18,973 nucleotides of DNA, from contig JAILNW010000134.1 of NCBI GenBank assembly GCA_024691145.1, positions 1 through 18,973 on the forward strand, in the 5' to 3' direction. Each line of letters opens with the position of its first letter. The stretch's first letter is position 1. Both the position numbers and the translations under genes were made by a program. The notes beneath the pieces were generated by a model that saw nothing but the letters and a program-made list of their open reading frames with translations, ran no database searches and had not been told where the DNA came from. Positions 1-8,593 of the stretch are shown here, one piece after another. This stretch comes from Lachnospiraceae bacterium (GTDB lineage: Bacteria > Bacillota > Clostridia > Lachnospirales > Lachnospiraceae).

Positions 1-1
1 A

Positions 2-1558
2 AATACGGATTATAATGATAAAGAGATTTATAGATGTAAGGAATATGTCCAGCTAGTACATATACCACAATTTACAAAGGAATATATGCAAGAGGAAATT
101 ACTGATGTATTGTTACTGACAACAAAAGAAACTAGAAAAAATTCGAATCAGATGATAAAACCTGCACCAGATAAAAGTAGCAGAACATATTGGTCACCAT
201 TGGGATATTATAAGACATGGTTAAAGCAATGGTTTCCTAATGTAAGAGTTCATGATATTGATTTGAATGTGTTAAAACCACATGAAACTTTAAGTGATAC
301 AATCAAACTTATAAGAGAATTATATCAAAAAGTAGAGGATAAAGAAAACTGGCGCTTGTGGTTCGATACACATGGCGGATTCCGAGACATTGCTACTGTA
401 TTAGTTTCGGCTGCAAGATTTTTTGCTGTGGATGAAAAAGAACCAATAAAAACAAATGGAATTTTTGGTGTATTACATTCACAGGATAAGAATAAAACAG
501 ATATTATCATTAATCAAACGGCATATTATTTTTCAGAATCAGCAAAAGCTTTAAAAGATTTCTTAAACTATGGACAGTATTTGCAAGTACAGTTTGAACC
601 TTATGAGGGTGAAGAGAAGTACGCTTTTATAAGTTACAAACATGATAACAAGACCTTAATACCAATAAGAAATCTGTTTGCAAGATTTAATGAGGAAGGT
701 ATAAAATATTGGTTTGATTATGGAATTCAATATAATGAAAACTGGAAAAAGAAACTTAAAGAACGTAATAGAAATTCAGAATTGTTTATTGCACTTTTGT
801 CAAAATCATATTTTGATTCACCAGAGTGCTGGAAAGAATTATTATTAGCAATGTCAGTTAAAAAACCATACTGGGAAAAACTTCACTGGGTAATGCTTGA
901 AGGTATTGGTGATATTAAAGTTATGCTTGAAAAGATTGATACTGATGAAATGATAGAAGCCAAAAAACTACCGGAGCAGTATGACATTTCAAAAGAAGAT
1001 TTATATAATGCTTTTGGCTATAATTTAAACAGACAGTATTTAAGATGGTATGAATTTGCTAATCGAACAGATACAATTACAGGAGCAACGCTTGAAAATA
1101 GTCATATTCACAATGCCATGGAAATAATAAAAAATAAAATGGAAAAAAATATTATTAAAGATGGATTGAATATTTATCAGGAAAGTGTATTTATTAACTG
1201 TAGCAATCATCCTTCAGTAAATTGGAGTGATAAACAGATTGAGGCAGCAGAGAAATTTGGAAATATTATAGATATTCCATTTCCAGATGTAGATCCTGAA
1301 CTTGATGAAGAAAAAATAAACTTTTTGGCGGAAATCTATTGTAATAGAATTTTGCAATATAAAAAAGCTGTTGTAATGGTACAAGGAGAATATACCTTCT
1401 CATTTGCGCTGGTAAGCAAATTGATTGGCATGGGAATAACTGTGGTAGCATGCTGTTCAAAGAGAATTGTTAATGAAAAGGTATTAGAAGACGGAACAAC
1501 ACAAAAGATTATTAACTACGATTTTGTGAAATTCAGAAAATATTTTGAAGAATCATAA
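2..1558 (+). CDS. CRISPR-associated CARF-like/TIR effector with C-terminal Rossmann-like domain (5' partial)
   Basis: The reading frame is open to the left edge, so the true start is outside the window; the ATG at 86 is probably internal. Of the 518 visible residues (residue 1 = codon at 2), the first ~200 look like a Csx1/Csx2-type CARF sensor: an early hydrophobic strand followed by a Lys-Glu-Thr-Arg turn, and a DTHGG motif at residues 122-126, the 'DxTHG' hallmark of that family. Residues ~207-330 form a TIR domain. It begins with the strand KYAFISYKHD and has SPECWKEL, whose last Glu (residue 279) sits where NADase TIRs carry the catalytic glutamate. Residues ~397-518 form a third alpha/beta domain (INCSNHPS, then IIDIPFP, then VVMVQGE) that resembles small CRISPR-linked Rossmann proteins of the Csx15/Csx20 kind. 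CARF-TIR proteins (Cat1) bind cyclic tetra-adenylate and degrade NAD+; that role is inferred here. The third-domain assignment is tentative. Confidence 0.82.
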   Translation, partial: NTDYNDKEIYRCKEYVQLVHIPQFTKEYMQEEITDVLLLTTKETRKNSNQMIKPAPDKSSRTYWSPLGYYKTWLKQWFPNVRVHDIDLNVLKPHETLSDTIKLIRELYQKVEDKENWRLWFDTHGGFRDIATVLVSAARFFAVDEKEPIKTNGIFGVLHSQDKNKTDIIINQTAYYFSESAKALKDFLNYGQYLQVQFEPYEGEEKYAFISYKHDNKTLIPIRNLFARFNEEGIKYWFDYGIQYNENWKKKLKERNRNSELFIALLSKSYFDSPECWKELLLAMSVKKPYWEKLHWVMLEGIGDIKVMLEKIDTDEMIEAKKLPEQYDISKEDLYNAFGYNLNRQYLRWYEFANRTDTITGATLENSHIHNAMEIIKNKMEKNIIKDGLNIYQESVFINCSNHPSVNWSDKQIEAAEKFGNIIDIPFPDVDPELDEEKINFLAEIYCNRILQYKKAVVMVQGEYTFSFALVSKLIGMGITVVACCSKRIVNEKVLEDGTTQKIINYDFVKFRKYFEES

Positions 1559-1578
1559 TGACAGCTAGAGCAGAAGAC

Positions 1579-1618
1579 TCTCACAACTTTGAATTTATAA
1601 AGTTGTGAGATTTTTTTT
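1579..1618 (+). terminator. Rho-independent terminator after the CARF-like/TIR gene
   Basis: A perfect 12-bp stem (1579-1590 pairing with 1599-1610) with an 8-nt loop is followed at once by eight T residues (1611-1618). It starts about 20 nt after the stop codon at 1556-1558. It should separate transcription of the effector gene from the peptidase cassette. Confidence 0.93.
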
Positions 1619-1744
1619 ACCCCCTTTTTCATGAGGTATGAGTTTTGTGATACACTAAACATACTGAAAGGGAAGCGCGCCTACTTTGCAGAAAATTTTT
1701 AGAAACTTTATTAATTTTAATTTTTAAATTTGGAGGTAAAGATT
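1619..1744 (+). promoter_or_regulatory. Presumed promoter/leader region of the peptidase cassette
   Basis: A promoter is expected here, because the gene at 1745 follows a strong terminator. The best candidate I can see is an extended -10 (TGATACACT, 1648-1656) without a convincing -35 box. A weaker alternative is TTGCAG (1686-1691) and TATTAA (1709-1714) with 17-bp spacing. The stretch just before the ribosome site is very AT-rich (about 1690-1730). No operator or riboswitch-like structure is evident. Confidence 0.3.
1732..1736 (+). promoter_or_regulatory. Ribosome binding site that sets the start of the first M48 gene
   Basis: GGAGG lies 8 nt before the ATG at 1745. The same frame also offers a TTG at 1730, but that codon overlaps this ribosome site, so it is not used. 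The chosen start also aligns exactly with the N-terminus of the paralogue at 2801. Confidence 0.88.
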
Positions 1745-2653
1745 ATGTATTTTATTAATTTTTTAAAACGAATGACTAGAAAGTCAAATATACCAGTAAT
1801 GATATATCTGGTGTTAAACGTATTTTTAATTGGAGGAATTGTATATTTGTTTCTTGGCGAGCAAGAGATTCCTTTCTGGGAGGCATTTTTAATAGGAATT
1901 GTATTGTATGCCGTTTCATTATTTATTGCATTGTCACCTTTAGGAGAAGCTATTCTTAGAAAGCAGACTGGATGCAAAAAAATCAAACGAGCTGACCAGT
2001 TAAATTTTATAGAACCAATTTTCAGAGAGGTATATAAAAAGGCTAAGAAATTAGACCCTACTATTCCTGATGATGTTGAGTTATATATTAGCTCGGACAA
2101 GGAACCAAATGCTTTTGCCACAGGCAGACGAACAATTTGTGTAACTGAGGGATTATTAAAAATGCCTGTGGATCAGATTAAAGCAACACTTGGCCATGAG
2201 TTTGGACATATTGCTCATAAAGATACAGATTTAATACTTGTAGTTTCTGTAGGCAATTTAATTGTTTCTGGATTTATTTTGTTTATAAAAATATGTATAG
2301 AAATAGCACACTTTGCTTTTCTTATCTCAAGTATTTTTATGGGCAAAGAGGGTGTGGTAGCAACAATATTTTATGAAATTTACAATGGAATGTTAAAGTT
2401 GTTTGTTGCTGGAATGATGTGGATTTGGACTAAGTTAGGTATTTTACTTGTAATGAAGTCAAGTAGAGCAAATGAGTTTGAAGCAGATGAGTTTTCATTT
2501 AACCTTGGCTATGGGAACGAATTATGTATGTTATTAGATAATATATGTGGTGCTCCAGCAAAAGGACTCTTTGCTAATCTTGCAAGCAGTCATCCGGATA
2601 AGGATGATAGAATTGCAAAACTTCAGGGACTTGGAGCTACATACAGAGGATAG
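1745..2653 (+). CDS. Membrane M48-family (HtpX-like) zinc metallopeptidase, copy 1
   Basis: This is a 302-residue HtpX/M48-type integral membrane peptidase. The zinc motif HEFGH is at residues 151-155 (His151, Glu152, His155), and the third ligand is the first Glu of the NEFEAD motif (Glu244). Hydrophobic segments lie near residues 16-38, 44-68, 163-187 and 218-237, so the catalytic domain is expected to face the cytoplasm, as in HtpX, which degrades damaged membrane proteins. The conserved segment before the active site (about residues 90-135, including SSDKEPNAFATG) is typical of M48. A near-duplicate follows at 2801. The protein lacks the exact length and loops of housekeeping HtpX, and its neighbourhood is defensive, so I would not give it the htpX symbol. 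The family call is firm; the substrate and the reason for two copies are unknown. Confidence 0.9.
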   Translation: MYFINFLKRMTRKSNIPVMIYLVLNVFLIGGIVYLFLGEQEIPFWEAFLIGIVLYAVSLFIALSPLGEAILRKQTGCKKIKRADQLNFIEPIFREVYKKAKKLDPTIPDDVELYISSDKEPNAFATGRRTICVTEGLLKMPVDQIKATLGHEFGHIAHKDTDLILVVSVGNLIVSGFILFIKICIEIAHFAFLISSIFMGKEGVVATIFYEIYNGMLKLFVAGMMWIWTKLGILLVMKSSRANEFEADEFSFNLGYGNELCMLLDNICGAPAKGLFANLASSHPDKDDRIAKLQGLGATYRG

Positions 2654-2669
2654 TAGCAGCATATAGGAT

Positions 2670-2705
2670 AACTTACTACAATGCTGATTGTAGTAAGTTC
2701 CTATT
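2670..2705 (+). terminator. Hairpin between the two M48 genes, possible weak terminator or attenuator
   Basis: A perfect 12-bp stem (2670-2681 with 2688-2699) has a 6-nt loop and begins 17 nt after the stop of copy 1. The following bases are only modestly T-rich (CCTATTTTG), so termination may be partial. The rest of the 147-nt gap up to 2800 is AT-rich. It contains TATAAA (2752-2757) with no well-spaced -35 box, so an internal promoter is possible but not shown. Confidence 0.6.
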
Positions 2706-2800
2706 TTGTACTCCTCTATGCAATATAGGATTTAATTTGTTACTCTATTTGTATAAACAATAGTTGGAAATAAACTAAATATAAGATTTGGAGGAAAAAT

Positions 2801-3724
2801 ATGTATTTATTTAATTTTATCAAACAAATGACTAGAAAGTCCAATATACCCACAATTTGTTATCTGGTATTGAATGTGTTATTAATAAGCGGAATTTTGT
2901 ATGTGGTTCTTAGTGAGAAAAGAGTTCCATTTGCGGAAGCAGTATTGATGGCTATAGTATTTTATGTTGTTTCATTGTTGATTGGGCTGTCCCCTTTAGG
3001 AGAGATGATTTTAAGAAAACAGACTGGATGTAAAAAAATTGTTCAGGTCGATCAAATTAATTATTTAGAGCCAATTTTCAGAGAAGTATATAAAAAGGCT
3101 AAGAAATTAGATCCTACTATTCCTGATGATGTTGAGTTATATATTAGCTCGGACAAGGAACCAAATGCTTTTGCAACAGGCAGGCGAACAATTTGTGTTA
3201 CTGAAGGATTACTAAATATGCCTGCAGATCAGATTAAAGCAACACTTGCCCATGAATTTGGACATATTGCTCATAAGGATACAGATCAGATTCTTCTAGT
3301 TGCAGTAGGCAATTTATTTGTTTCAGCATTTATATTCCTTATAAAGGTTCTGTTAGAAATAACACGTTTAGTTTCTTATTTTGTTACATCATTGTTTATG
3401 GGAAAAGATGCAGACATTTTAATGTTTCTATACGAAATTAGTAATGCTATTTTTAATGCAATTATAAATGGTTTGACATGGGTTTGGACGAAGATAGGAA
3501 TTTTGCTGGTTATGAAATCAAGCCGTGCAAATGAATTTGAAGCAGATGAGTTTGCATTTAATCTTGGATATGGAGATGAGTTATGTTTATTATTAGATAT
3601 AGTGGGAAGCACATCTGCAAAAGGACTATTTGCTAATCTTACAAGCAGTCATCCAAACAAAGCAGACAGAATTTCGAAACTTAAGGAACTTGGAGCTACA
3701 TACAGAACAAGATATATAGCTTAG
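2801..3724 (+). CDS. Membrane M48-family (HtpX-like) zinc metallopeptidase, copy 2
   Basis: This 307-residue protein is a tandem paralogue of the one at 1745 and aligns with it codon for codon through the catalytic region. HEFGH is again at residues 151-155, and the NEFEAD third-ligand motif is at the same place. It has the same arrangement of four hydrophobic segments and the same opening (MTRKSNIP at residues 10-17). A GGAGG site lies about 7 nt before the ATG. Both copies keep every catalytic residue, so neither looks like a decaying duplicate. The membrane segments and the region after the active site have diverged more than the catalytic core, which could let the two proteins recognise different partners or form a heteromer. 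The next gene starts only 19 nt downstream, so this copy is probably cotranscribed with the ATPase gene. Confidence 0.9.
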   Translation: MYLFNFIKQMTRKSNIPTICYLVLNVLLISGILYVVLSEKRVPFAEAVLMAIVFYVVSLLIGLSPLGEMILRKQTGCKKIVQVDQINYLEPIFREVYKKAKKLDPTIPDDVELYISSDKEPNAFATGRRTICVTEGLLNMPADQIKATLAHEFGHIAHKDTDQILLVAVGNLFVSAFIFLIKVLLEITRLVSYFVTSLFMGKDADILMFLYEISNAIFNAIINGLTWVWTKIGILLVMKSSRANEFEADEFAFNLGYGDELCLLLDIVGSTSAKGLFANLTSSHPNKADRISKLKELGATYRTRYIA

Positions 3725-3743
3725 TAAAAAAGGAGAGATTATA

Positions 3744-6700
3744 ATGGAGAATAATTTAGTAACAGTTAAGGAAATGAAGGATTTAAGCATTTTAAATAAT
3801 GGTTTATTAACAGCAGACAAATTTATTAACAAGAATTATCTTATTAATGTTGCTGATAATGAAGTGGTACCATTAAATGATAGCGAAAAAAATATAGATG
3901 CAATTAGATTATTTAAGGTTGATAAACTTGTTTATGATAACAAGGAGAATGTTAATGATAAATTAATTAGTGTTTATAGTGCACTTCAAAATGTTGACAG
4001 CTCAGCTTTACTTGTTGTTGATGGAAACAAAAATAATATAACTTTTTATATTGGAATACGTTCTCAAAGTAATGCATCAACAGCGAGTATGATTTTGGAA
4101 AAGAGTTTCATAGGAAATTTTCCAGGAAGTACCCTTAGAAGTATGAAGAAAGGAGAAATTAACGAGGTAATGGAATCTGTATCAAAAACAGATTATCATA
4201 ATACTTCAAGAAATGTATCATGTGTAACTGTAATTCCATCAATGAGAGATGATGATAAGGAAAAGTTTGTTCAAGGAATTGAGAAATTTATAGATACTAT
4301 GAAGGGAGAAAAATATACGGCTGTATTTATAGCAGAGCCTATATCTAAGGAAGCATTAGAAATGAAGAAAAGAGGCTTTGAAGAAATGTATTCTTCAATA
4401 TCACCTTTTGCAAAAACTTCATTAGCCTATGGCGAAAATTACAGTAAAGCTGTTTCTAATGGAATGTTTGAAAACTTTTCCCATTCTGTTAATAATAGCG
4501 TAGCTAATACAACAGGTACAAATTCCAGCATAAATTCATCTAATACTTATGGAACTAACAAAGGACATAGCTATGGATTTGGTGGATTTGGCTCAAACTC
4601 AGGAAAATCCAGCAGTAAAACCAGTGGATATTCGTCAGGAACTAACTGGTCCAAAGCTGTTACAGAAGGAACAGCAGATACAACAGGAACAGGAACTAAT
4701 ACATCAGACACTGAAACAAAGGGAGATTCAAGAACATTGACAATTGAACATCAAAATAAATCTGTTTCCATGCTGCTAGACAAGATTGATGAACAATTAG
4801 AGAGGATTCGTTCTTGTGAAGCTTTTGGTGTATGGGAGTGTGCTGGATATTTTATTGCAGATGATATTCAGACATCTGTTGTTGCTGCAAATACTTATAA
4901 AGCACTTATGCTTGGAGATGATACTGATGTAGAGAACTCATTTGTAAATGTATGGGGTATAAATAATGCTGATAATACAAAAAAAGTTCTTGAGTATATT
5001 CAGTATGGCCAGCATCCATTTATAAAAATTACTCCTGAAAACGGATTTGAAAGCCAGTATGTGACACCAGGTAACTATATAAGTGGCAAGGAACTCCCTC
5101 TTTTGATGGGACTGCCTCACAAATCAGTTGCAGGATTAACAGTGAGCAATATTGCAGAATTTGGAAGAAATGTATTTGTTCAAAATGAAAGACCAAATCA
5201 GAAAAAAATAAGACTTGGAAATGTTTTTCATATGGGAAATGTTGAGGATACCATTGTGAAGCTGGATCTTAATAGTCTGACATCACATTGTTTTATCGCA
5301 GGTGCTACAGGCTCTGGTAAATCTAATACTTCATATGTTTTACTTGAAAAGTTAATAGAGAACGATACTAAATTTCTGGTTGTTGAGCCTGCCAAAGGTG
5401 AATATAAAGAGGCATTTGGTAATTTAGCAGGAATCAATGTCTATACAACAAATCCATTGATAGGACAGATGTTAAAGATAAACCCATTCAGATTTGATAA
5501 GAATATTCATATACTTGAACATTTGGAGCGACTGATTGAGATATTTAATGCCTGCTGGGAAATGTACGCTGCAATGCCAGCCATTTTAAAAGATGCAGTG
5601 GAACGTATATATATAGAAAAAGGCTGGGATTTGCTAAATTCGGTTTATTTAAAAGAAGGAGAACCAGATTATCCAACTTTTAAAGATCTGATGAGGGTAT
5701 TGCCAAATATTATAAACAGTTCAGGTTATTCCTCAGATACAAAAGGGGACTATACTGGAGCTTTGGTAACGAGAGTTACTTCTCTTACAAACGGTATATC
5801 CGGACAGATTTTCTGTGATAATTATGATATTCCAGATTCTGAGATGTTTGATGAGAACACTATAGTTGATTTAAGCAGAGTTGGTTCCTCTGAAACTAAA
5901 TCTCTTATTATGGGACTTTTGGTACTTAAATTATCTGAGTACAGAATGGCCAATGCAAATCAGGCCAATTCTGAATTAAAGCATGTTACTATACTTGAGG
6001 AAGCACATAATTTATTAAAGAGAGTTACACCTGGAACTTCAGGCAGCAATATTGTAGGAAAATCTGTTGAGATGATATGTAATAGTATTGCTGAAATGAG
6101 AACTTATGGAGAAGGTTTTGTAATTATTGATCAGTCTCCAACAGCAGTTGATATTGCAGCAATAAAGAATACCAACACTAAAATTGTTATGAGACTGCCA
6201 GAAAAAGAAGATTGTGCAACAGTGGGTAATGCTACTGGACTTAATGAAGATCAGATATGTGAAGTGTCAAAACTTCCAACTGGTGTTGCAGTAGTAATGC
6301 AAAATAACTGGCTGGAGTCAGTGTTAACAAAAATTGATAGCTTTTCAAATAAATATGAAAAGAAACTATCAGCAGCTGATTTTGCTTCCATAAGAAAATT
6401 AAAAGGTTTAATTATTCAGCATCTTATGCAGCAATATATTGTTGATAAACAGATGAATCTTGAAAGAATACTTGAAATTATTGATAATTCAGATGTTAAT
6501 ATTTATAAAAAGAGAGAATACAGTTGCTGTGTAAGTAATGTGGTTAACAGATTACAGAAAAAGAGAGACATTGATACATTCTGTGAAGCACTTATGAACA
6601 TATCAGGCACAAAGAATTTGTTTGATATTATGGAAGGCATCATAAAAAAGGCCGAAACAACTTCTGATACAAAGTATGAACCAGTAACTGTTGAAACATG

Positions 6701-6845
6701 GAAGAAGAAGTTTCGTGAAGAACTTAAAAAGTATGTTGATTTGCCAGACAATTTTAATAATACATTAGTTAAATATCTGCTTCATGTAAAGGAAAAAGAG
6801 CAGGGAAATATAGATTATATTGAAGTATACAAAATGTTGTACTAA
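3744..6845 (+). CDS. HerA/DUF87-type P-loop ATPase with Ser/Gly/Asn-rich linker
   Basis: This 1033-residue protein has three parts. The N-terminal ~245 residues form an alpha/beta region of unknown family. Residues ~246-331 are a low-complexity linker rich in Ser, Thr, Gly and Asn. From about residue 335 there is a helical stretch leading into a RecA-like ATPase with Walker A GATGSGKS (residues 520-527) and Walker B ILEEAHN (residues 750-756). The stretch after Walker B (MRLPEKEDC, then GLNEDQI) resembles HerA, VirB4 and other DUF87 ATPases, which usually form hexameric rings that move DNA or proteins. The C-terminal ~180 residues are predicted helical. HerA ATPases are frequent in defence systems, paired with nucleases, Sir2 or other effectors; here the partners are membrane peptidases and a Big2 protein. 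A strong AAAAAGGAG site precedes the ATG. The ATPase call is firm; the HerA-subfamily call and any translocase role are inferred. Confidence 0.85.
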   Translation: MENNLVTVKEMKDLSILNNGLLTADKFINKNYLINVADNEVVPLNDSEKNIDAIRLFKVDKLVYDNKENVNDKLISVYSALQNVDSSALLVVDGNKNNITFYIGIRSQSNASTASMILEKSFIGNFPGSTLRSMKKGEINEVMESVSKTDYHNTSRNVSCVTVIPSMRDDDKEKFVQGIEKFIDTMKGEKYTAVFIAEPISKEALEMKKRGFEEMYSSISPFAKTSLAYGENYSKAVSNGMFENFSHSVNNSVANTTGTNSSINSSNTYGTNKGHSYGFGGFGSNSGKSSSKTSGYSSGTNWSKAVTEGTADTTGTGTNTSDTETKGDSRTLTIEHQNKSVSMLLDKIDEQLERIRSCEAFGVWECAGYFIADDIQTSVVAANTYKALMLGDDTDVENSFVNVWGINNADNTKKVLEYIQYGQHPFIKITPENGFESQYVTPGNYISGKELPLLMGLPHKSVAGLTVSNIAEFGRNVFVQNERPNQKKIRLGNVFHMGNVEDTIVKLDLNSLTSHCFIAGATGSGKSNTSYVLLEKLIENDTKFLVVEPAKGEYKEAFGNLAGINVYTTNPLIGQMLKINPFRFDKNIHILEHLERLIEIFNACWEMYAAMPAILKDAVERIYIEKGWDLLNSVYLKEGEPDYPTFKDLMRVLPNIINSSGYSSDTKGDYTGALVTRVTSLTNGISGQIFCDNYDIPDSEMFDENTIVDLSRVGSSETKSLIMGLLVLKLSEYRMANANQANSELKHVTILEEAHNLLKRVTPGTSGSNIVGKSVEMICNSIAEMRTYGEGFVIIDQSPTAVDIAAIKNTNTKIVMRLPEKEDCATVGNATGLNEDQICEVSKLPTGVAVVMQNNWLESVLTKIDSFSNKYEKKLSAADFASIRKLKGLIIQHLMQQYIVDKQMNLERILEIIDNSDVNIYKKREYSCCVSNVVNRLQKKRDIDTFCEALMNISGTKNLFDIMEGIIKKAETTSDTKYEPVTVETWKKKFREELKKYVDLPDNFNNTLVKYLLHVKEKEQGNIDYIEVYKMLY
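4481..4740 (+). other. Low-complexity Ser/Thr/Gly/Asn linker within the ATPase
   Basis: This segment encodes about residues 246-331 of the ATPase, made almost entirely of Ser, Thr, Asn and Gly with scattered Lys and aromatic residues. It contains short repeated themes such as Thr-Gly-Thr and Ser-Ser-Asn/Lys. It is in frame and intact, and divides the unknown N-terminal domain from the ATPase half. It probably acts as a flexible tether. Confidence 0.8.
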
Positions 6846-6851
6846 AGGAGG
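6844..6851 (+). promoter_or_regulatory. Ribosome binding site for a GTG start
   Basis: AAAGGAGG overlaps the stop codon of the ATPase gene (6843-6845) and lies 8 nt before the GTG at 6860. The ideal sequence and spacing support this non-ATG start and tight translational coupling. Confidence 0.85.
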
Positions 6852-6859
6852 AAATACAA

Positions 6860-8572
6860 GTGAATACAATTAAAATAAAACTAGATCCATTTAAAGATAT
6901 TAATACGGTATCTCTGGATAATAGACCATTATCAATATATAGTGAATTAAACAACTACATGAGAGAACCATTTTTAAGCTGGGCATCCAAATTGCTGGAT
7001 GCCGCAGAAAGAGAGGTTAACGATGAGTATGCTATTGTGTTAACTTCATGTTCATTTGAAAGTTTGTTTACAGAAGGAATGAAGAACTGTTTTGAATCAT
7101 GCAAGGAGATTATAACAGATAATTTCCAAATTGATATATCAATATCCGAAAGATTTGAAATGGTTAAGGAATTAGCGGAAAAGTATGGAATAGTATGTTC
7201 CGCAGAAGAATACAGAATTCCTATATATACAGACATGGATTATGTGTTGGATCCGATGTTTGTTAATGTTTCAGAGATTGAAAATGCCAAGGTGATTATT
7301 ACAAATAATGACGCTGTTAATAATAAAGTCGAGAATCTGAATAATGGGGTAATTGTATTGCTTGTTTCAGAAGATAACAAAGTTGTATCCTGTGGAACAG
7401 AGAAATATATCTGGGAAATAAGAGAAGATGACTTAGATATTGCAGTTAACAGTATAATTGACCGCTTTGTAAAAGTTCCAGTGATTGTAAAAAACACTGA
7501 AAAACTTAGTGAAATCATCGACAGATTAGATTGTGATGAAAGAAAGATTCTTGCAATGGTTACAGAAATTGACCCATTTGTAACTATTGATGATGTTCCT
7601 AAGATAGAAGTTGGTGAGACGATTGAATTAAAAGTAAATTATTTCCCAAAAGAAAACAATACTTCTAATTTAAGAATTGTTCCACAGAACATGAATATTG
7701 TTGTAACTGACGGACTTAATATAACTGCTGTTGGTGAAGGAACAACATTTATAGATTTGTATAAAGACGAGGAGAATGTTCCATTTGAAAGAAAAACAAT
7801 AAGCACGTATAAGAATAATTATGTTAGACAGATAGATTTGAAAATGTCATCTGACAACATGGGAATTTCTCAAAAACAGCATGTTGAAATATTTTGCATG
7901 CCTTCTGACGCTGATGATGCCAATATGGTAATATGGACATCAGATGATGAAGATATTGTAAGTGTAAGCAAAGATGGTGAGTTATTTGCTTTAAAAGAAG
8001 GTGTAACAACCATTACGGCATCAACAAAAATGGCAACAGCTAGTGTTACAGTAAAGGTTCTTCCTAACATTAAGAAAATTGTAATGGATGTAATGCAAAG
8101 TGATTTATATGTTGGAGAAAAATGTCTGGTAAATATTTCTTATGAGCCGGCAAACTGCTTTGATTCTTCTTATAAGTGGAAAAGCAGTGATAAAGATGTT
8201 GCTGTAATTGAAAAATCAGATGATGGCAATATTTATGTAAAAGCCCAAGGAATAGGAAATTGTACTTTAACATGTTTTGCAAAAGAAGGAGGAGCTTCAG
8301 TATCTTGTGATGTAAGTGTTAAAAGTACATTTTACAGGGAAGAAAACAATCATAAAATGTTAAGCTTTACACTGATAGCAACCATAATATGTTTATTTTG
8401 CGCAGTATTTAATGCACATACGGCTGTAGTGCTTGCAGGTATTGCTACACTTATTTTTGGAATTTCAGCCATGGTTAAAAATAAGACGGATAGAGTTTCG
8501 GCTGTCTTATTAATGGCAGCAGCTGTTTTTATAACAGCTAAATATATGGGAATAATTGAATCTTTGGGATAA
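6860..8572 (+). CDS. Membrane-anchored protein with three Big2 Ig-like repeats
   Basis: This 570-residue protein starts at GTG. The first ~235 residues are a soluble-looking alpha/beta region that I do not recognise. Three bacterial Ig-like (Big2) repeats follow, at about residues 240-320, 321-403 and 404-490. Each shows the usual pattern of a 'VGE' or equivalent turn, a W(K/T)SSD-type strand, and a G-x-G/EG-T-T strand. The last ~75 residues contain three hydrophobic segments (near 498-516, 517-537 and 544-565). There is no N-terminal signal peptide. The Ig repeats, normally found outside the cell, therefore either remain in the cytoplasm with the protein held by its C-terminal membrane domain, or are exported by an unusual route. 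Located 14 nt after the ATPase gene, it may be a membrane platform for the ATPase or the M48 peptidases. Domain calls are moderately firm; the role is inferred. Confidence 0.78.
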   Translation: MNTIKIKLDPFKDINTVSLDNRPLSIYSELNNYMREPFLSWASKLLDAAEREVNDEYAIVLTSCSFESLFTEGMKNCFESCKEIITDNFQIDISISERFEMVKELAEKYGIVCSAEEYRIPIYTDMDYVLDPMFVNVSEIENAKVIITNNDAVNNKVENLNNGVIVLLVSEDNKVVSCGTEKYIWEIREDDLDIAVNSIIDRFVKVPVIVKNTEKLSEIIDRLDCDERKILAMVTEIDPFVTIDDVPKIEVGETIELKVNYFPKENNTSNLRIVPQNMNIVVTDGLNITAVGEGTTFIDLYKDEENVPFERKTISTYKNNYVRQIDLKMSSDNMGISQKQHVEIFCMPSDADDANMVIWTSDDEDIVSVSKDGELFALKEGVTTITASTKMATASVTVKVLPNIKKIVMDVMQSDLYVGEKCLVNISYEPANCFDSSYKWKSSDKDVAVIEKSDDGNIYVKAQGIGNCTLTCFAKEGGASVSCDVSVKSTFYREENNHKMLSFTLIATIICLFCAVFNAHTAVVLAGIATLIFGISAMVKNKTDRVSAVLLMAAAVFITAKYMGIIESLG

Positions 8573-8593
8573 CAGGAGAAGGAGAAGATAAAG

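Noticed and set aside
86..88. ATG at 86 as the start of the CARF-like/TIR gene
   Set aside because: The frame is open upstream to the left edge, and no good ribosome site precedes 86 at proper spacing. The sensor domain also appears to need more N-terminal sequence.
1717..2121. 134-codon minus-strand frame opposite the first M48 gene
   Set aside because: It overlaps the catalytic gene and the leader region, has no ribosome site, and gives a low-information translation. It is an antisense shadow.
1745..2653. Naming the M48 peptidases htpX
   Set aside because: They share the fold and zinc motif, but the tandem copies and defence setting make an ordinary heat-shock role uncertain, so no symbol is given.
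4549..4740. Alternative + strand frame in the ATPase linker
   Set aside because: It is a by-product of the repetitive Ser/Thr/Gly codons in the linker. It has no ribosome site and the main frame is intact through it.
3744..6845. The ATPase as a conjugative VirB4/TraC protein or FtsK
   Set aside because: The P-loop half resembles these relatives, but no other transfer, relaxase or pilus gene is present and the N-terminus does not match. HerA/DUF87-type is the safer call.
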